Part shown: positions 8,698 through 11,716 of the stretch, piece after piece
Position numbering within the stretch: the first letter of the stretch is position 1
How the letters are laid out: each line of letters starts with the position of its first letter
NCBI GenBank assembly: GCA_009663005.1
Contig: CM018894.1
Coordinates: 3,809,081-3,820,796 of the forward strand
DNA length: 11,716 nt
Reading direction: 5' to 3'
Origin: Actinidia chinensis
Lineage: Eukaryota; Streptophyta; Magnoliopsida; Ericales; Actinidiaceae
Program-made: the position numbers and the translations under genes
The notes under the pieces: model-generated
The model's input: the letters and a program-made list of their open reading frames with translations, nothing else
What the model was told of the DNA's origin: nothing
The model's database searches: none

Positions 8698-8836
8698 GAA
8701 AATTACAGTTTTAACCCATTTTTATAAAAATTACAATTTTATCCCAGATTTTGAAAAATTACAATTGTATTCAAATTTTTAGAAAATATATTTTATTACC
8801 CTAAATTCCTAAAAAAATTATATTTTTTATAACCCT
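8698..8836. repeat. Minisatellite-like repeat, about 28-base period (module 1)
   Basis: Five degenerate units begin near 8698, 8726, 8753, 8782 and 8811, on the pattern GAAAAATTACAATTTTAACCC plus ATTTTT. Units are diverged from one another. They are followed by AACCGTGCACG and TCATGCGCGACTGACCTTTG (to about 8922), which have counterparts in module 2. Confidence 0.65.
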
Positions 8837-9334
8837 ACGTGATTAACCGTGCACGTTTGTGACAATTGATCAGATATTCTAGGAGCTACGGCTTATTGTA
8901 TTCATGCGCGACTGACCTTTGATGTAACAAGGTGATTTGAGGACTCTGTTTCATGTTTAAACAGTTGGAGGTTTTCCTCAACGCGATTGGAGAAGTTGCC
9001 CGTGAGCATACTGTTTAGGTTTTTTAAGGGTCATTTACCTACGGGGCTGCTCTCAGAACCACGCTGAGTGTATCGGGTGTTTATAGCATTTGTAGTCAAG
9101 AGCTTTTCCATATATGGATATTTTAAATCCTTTGAAAAAGATTTTTCACTTGAGTTATTTTTGGAAAATTTACTAGATGTGAAAAGAACGATGTTTATAT
9201 TCTCACACTGCGATAAGGTAATCTAACAAACCGTTGGATTAATATGTTTGATATCATATTACCAATACCGGTCTATGTGGTGGTGTTTCTGTAAGTGATA
9301 ATTCTATTTTTAATCCATGTTTATTTGCGAAAAT

Positions 9335-9480
9335 AAAATAATTACAAAATGACCTAAAGTTTTCGAGAAAACCCAACGGTCTACTAGATTTTATAATTAC
9401 AGAATTTAACCCCAATTTTGAGAACTACAGCTTTGTTCAAATTTTAGATAAATTATAATTTTATGCCAAATTTTATCCCT
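9335..9480. repeat. Minisatellite-like repeat, about 28-base period (module 2)
   Basis: Related units (ATTACAAAATGACC, ATTACAGAATTTAACCCC, CTACAGCTTTGTTCAAATTT, ATTATAATTTTATGCC) start near 9341, 9395, 9424 and 9452, again spaced about 27-29 bases or a multiple. CAGCCGTGCGTGG and TCATGCGTGGGTGACCTTTG follow (to about 9564), paralleling module 1 about 640 bases upstream. Confidence 0.6.
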
Positions 9481-9840
9481 TGGTCAGCCGTGCGTGGCTT
9501 GACCTTAATCATTGTTGAGTTGAGAGTCTTCGGCCTTAGGCAGTCATGCGTGGGTGACCTTTGTGGGATAAAATGATCGGGATCTGGAGTAGTCTACTTG
9601 GCTTTAGCCGTGACGAGAATTGAACCTTGTGGTTAGGCAATTTTCCTGTGTGGAATGTCAATTGCTTAATTTACACCACGATGGTACGGTTCAAGGCGGG
9701 CCCCCCACTGGCGTCTGCCAGTAATTCGATAGCCCTCTCCCAAGGAAGGTTCAAGGCCAAAGCTACCTACCTTTGCAGGAATATCTGTTGTCTCTCTCTC
9801 AAGTCATTCTATTTCGGTTTACTCTTGCCATTTCATTCAT

Positions 9841-9848
9841 GGGGGGAT
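9841..9848 (+). other. Polypurine tract of the LTR element
   Basis: GGGGGGAT lies directly before the TGTGTAGAATTT start of the 3' LTR. G-rich tracts ending GGAT before TGTTGG are common plus-strand priming sites in plant Copia elements. It sets both the element's orientation and the 3' LTR boundary. Confidence 0.7.
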
Positions 9849-10394
9849 TGTGTAGAATTTTTGATATGAATGAAGCTTTGTGTGTGATAGGTCTCTCCCT
9901 TGTAGAGATAAATTAGAAACTCCTTTGAATCTATAACTTCCTCCCCATTAGAGTCCCAACTAGGAACATGGTCTTTTTTGGAAATAGGAACTCTATCCTT
10001 TTTTCCTCACAATCAGAGAGTCACAAGTCCTTTTGATTAAACATACGTTAGAGTTCACATAGTTTTGATAAAACGTTCTGGTTCCTTGTTGTGAAGAGAG
10101 ACAGATTAAGGTTTAAGTTCCGCTAAGACTGCTTCGGAAGTGTTCCGAAGTTTTAGTGGTTTCTAGCCGTTTTATCCTTGAAGCCAGATGCGACAAACAA
10201 CCTCCACCCCCGTGGTAGGTCTGCGAATTTTTTTTAAGGAGACTGCATTTGCAGACTTTTCGACGTAAATTCTATTTGAATTTCTTTCTATTTAGTTTAT
10301 TATGTATTTTCTATAATTCAATTTTTTGGTATATTATTGTGATCAATGAAATTATTCTTCGGAATTCTGTGTTTGCCATAAATTTTTTCCAACA
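9849..10394 (+). repeat. 3' LTR
   Basis: A 546-base sequence that aligns with the 5' LTR from TGTGTAGAATTT (against TGTTGGAATTTT) through GGTCTCTCCCTTGTAGAGAT, GGAACTCTATCCTTTTTTCC, TTTTGATTAAACATACG, TGCTTCGGAAGTGTTCC and GATCAATGAAATTATTC to TTTTTTCCAACA. It lacks the nested solo LTR, which shows that the solo LTR arrived after this element. Confidence 0.88.
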
Positions 10395-10399
10395 CTAGA
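10395..10399. repeat. Target-site duplication, right copy (CTAGA)
   Basis: CTAGA follows the 3' LTR end directly and matches 6892-6896. Confidence 0.9.
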
Positions 10400-11283
10400 T
10401 GCTTGTGCTAAACCATACCACCAGGCTAGGTTCTCAAAACATTTCTCAAGTAGATCTAATTGAGAAATTACCTTAGAAGTGTTTTGCACATATAACCCTG
10501 TCCCTAGAACAACTGATAGGCTTGAAGCCAACCGGAATTGTGTTATCAGCTCCCTTAGCTCCATGGAACCTTTAAAAGGTCTCCCTAGAACGTCTTATAG
10601 GCCATTTCCAATCTTCATGAGATATTATGGCAGCAACCACTTTTCGGCCTAGCTCACAAACGTGTAACTCTCCCCTTTAACCTCAGCAGTTGGACCTATT
10701 GTGGCAGCAACAACTTCTCGGCCTAGCCTAGCTTAGAATCTTGCATAACTCTTTCTCCTTTAACCTCAGCAGTTGGACCTATTGTGGCAGATAGTAATCA
10801 AACCATAATGAGGTGTTTATCCCATTCATGGGTCAAAATATGTATTGAATAGCTGGCATGTGCTTGAGAATTTCATGCCAAACCCTAGAACAATCGTCAT
10901 TTGGATTCGCTGTCCAAAAGTTTTCCCCTTCACTAACGGATGCTTGATCTAGTTAGACCATATAGCTCAAGAACCGTCATGACTTAGTTCCTGATATCCT
11001 AGAGATAACAGCCCTATTCCAATTTTCAAGTTATCAAACCCTAGCCACCCTTCCTCTTTTGAAGAACAAAAAGCCTGCCAGGCAACTTTAGCCCCTTTGC
11101 TTTTAGGATCAACCCCATGCCAGAAAAAGCTTCTCAGAGCCTTATCACTGTCATTCAATACTTTCTTTGGAAGGATAAAAATACCAGATCAATAGACTTG
11201 AATAGAAAAAAAGATTGACGAGACCTACTGGTTTGGCACAAAAACTAATAAATAATTTTACAGTTACTGGATACATTCTTTCC
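10400..11283 (-). pseudogene. LINE reverse transcriptase pseudogene, C-terminal RT part
   Basis: On the minus strand, typical plant LINE ORF2 sequence runs from the end of the RT domain towards zf-RVT. In order it reads VSSIFFSIQVY (about 11190-11225), SGIFILPKKVLN (about 11150-11187), DKALRSFFWHGVDPKSKGAK and VAWQAFCSSKEEGWLGF (within 11020-11145), SEGENFWTANPNDD (about 10900-10945), GINTSLWFDYYLPQ (about 10785-10830), EDWKWPIRRSRE (about 10583-10622) and MELRELITQF (10535-10564). It joins the 6717-6896 piece across the LTR insertion. The longest open stretch, 10967-11158, is only 63 codons. Stops (QVY-stop-SG) and frameshifts are frequent, and a local tandem duplication (10628-10784) disrupts it further. 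The N-terminal RT and endonuclease parts are absent, as expected of 5'-truncated LINE copies. Confidence 0.88.
10628..10784. repeat. Tandem duplication inside the LINE pseudogene
   Basis: Two adjacent copies (10628-10701, 74 bases; 10702-10784, 83 bases) each run from TGGCAGCAAC through TCGGCCTAGC to CCTCAGCAGTTGGACCTATT, with TGGCAG starting a third time at 10785. They differ mainly by an indel in the middle. The duplication lies between the GINTSLWFDY and EDWKWPI blocks. Confidence 0.85.
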
Positions 11284-11716
11284 TTTTCGCCTTGTACTTT
11301 TGGTGCTCACCCTTGTTTAATATGGCAGGTTTTGGTATTGGAGGAATAAATAAGGGTGTCTTGCGTGAGGTGTCTCTCCATTCTTCCCATTAAGCAGATA
11401 GATATTTGTGAAATTGATAAAGTGGTAGTTGATGTGAGTGATAATGATTTGGTTAACCTTATTTTCCTTTTGGCTTCTGTTGGTGGTTTACTTTTTTGCT
11501 TTCAGATAGCAATGGATGTTAATCTCAAGAACAAAAATATTTGTTCATTTGTCTATGTCCTCTATGGACAAAAGCGAGGATATATTTGCTTTCGTGGGAT
11601 ATATAGTTAGGGATTGTTGGACTACTGAATATGAAGTTTGAATATTATTGCAACATAATTTCTTGTTTTCATTCTCTTCTTGATTTCTAAAAACTTTTTC
11701 TCTGACATTGTTGTTG
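11284..11716 (+). other. Unidentified flank with possible short exon
   Basis: This end does not match the repeats elsewhere in the window. A T-rich tract followed by TTTGCTTTCAG (ending 11505) is a plausible plant 3' splice site, with an ATG at 11512. Short frames include one from 11322 (MAGFGIGGINKGVLREVSLH, then a few codons to a stop) and one at 11555-11641 (MSSMDKSEDIFAFVGYIV..., 28 codons). The 84-codon plus-strand frame at 11356-11610 is not recognisable as any family. These may be chance, or an exon of the gene whose leader is at the left edge. I cannot name a product. Confidence 0.25.

Larger units (their letters stand above)
8017..9848 (+). other. Internal region of the LTR element, no coding capacity seen
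   Basis: Between the LTRs are 1.83 kb of AT-rich DNA with only short chance open frames (8115-8339, 9627-9869), neither resembling gag or pol. It contains two related modules, each a set of about 28-base AT-rich units followed by a CCGTGC and TCATGCG...TGACCTTTG block. The region looks like that of a LARD-type or heavily deleted element. No primer-binding site was recognised in 8017-8040. Confidence 0.7.
6897..10394 (+). mobile_element. Non-autonomous LTR retrotransposon, probably Copia-like
   Basis: The insertion is bounded by the 5-base repeat CTAGA, starts TGTTGGAA and ends TTCCAACA. It has two direct LTRs (6897-8016 and 9849-10394) that align along their length once a nested insertion is removed from the first. 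A G-run (GGGGGGAT, 9841-9848) sits just before the 3' LTR as a polypurine tract and sets the orientation as plus. The internal region (8017-9848) shows no gag, protease, integrase or reverse transcriptase motif, and no tRNA-Met primer site (TGGTATCAGAGC) follows the 5' LTR. TGTTGG ends and the G-rich tract suggest Copia, but without pol this is a guess. The two LTRs differ by many substitutions and indels, so the insertion is old. Confidence 0.88.

Noticed and set aside
9627..9869. 80-codon plus-strand open frame before the 3' LTR
   Set aside because: No gag or pol motif, crosses the polypurine tract and LTR start, so probably chance.
1..11716. rRNA, tRNA, CRISPR arrays, riboswitches or bacterial operon signals
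   Set aside because: None seen; the content is plant nuclear repeat DNA.

Overview
The window looks like an intergenic or intronic stretch of a flowering-plant nuclear genome, probably a eudicot. It contains no rRNA, tRNA, CRISPR or bacterial-type operons. It is AT-rich, has GT-AG introns, contains a 100-base assembly gap, and is built almost entirely from nested, decayed transposable elements whose families are typical of plants. I see no intact long protein-coding gene. All family assignments come from reading frames by eye and remembering family motifs; no search was run.

Left edge (1-686): a TATA box and a CT-rich leader that look like a plant promoter and 5' UTR, then AT-rich sequence that could be a leader intron. 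At 687 a GC-rich terminus resembling a hAT transposon end begins.

780-5450, minus strand: the remains of a Mutator-like element. A MULE transposase pseudogene (about 5450 down to 2610) keeps, in order, a probable PB1-like N-terminus, a MuDR zinc-binding region, the DDE core with IDGT and ISDRH motifs, a SWIM finger and a C-terminal CCHC knuckle. Downstream in the same orientation lies a pseudogene of the plant mobile domain (PMD, MAIN/MAIL1-like) family (about 2220 down to 782), with recognisable exon and intron boundaries. Both are riddled with stops and frameshifts.

5451-6616: AT-rich non-coding sequence, a MITE-like block, then an imperfect GGT/GTG-rich low-complexity tract that runs into the N gap (6617-6716).

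6717-11283: a LINE-type reverse transcriptase pseudogene (minus strand; C-terminal part with zf-RVT domain) split by an LTR retrotransposon (6897-10394) flanked by a CTAGA target-site duplication. Removing the element and one CTAGA restores the LINE reading frame across the junction. The LTR element (LTRs 6897-8016 and 9849-10394) has a 1.8-kb internal region with no visible gag or pol, so it is non-autonomous or gutted. Its 5' LTR is itself split by an inverted solo LTR of a related family (6972-7556, duplication ACTCC). The order of events is therefore readable: LINE first, then the LTR element, then the solo LTR's parent.

Right edge (11284-11716): sequence unlike the repeats, with a possible 3' splice site and short open frames that I cannot identify.
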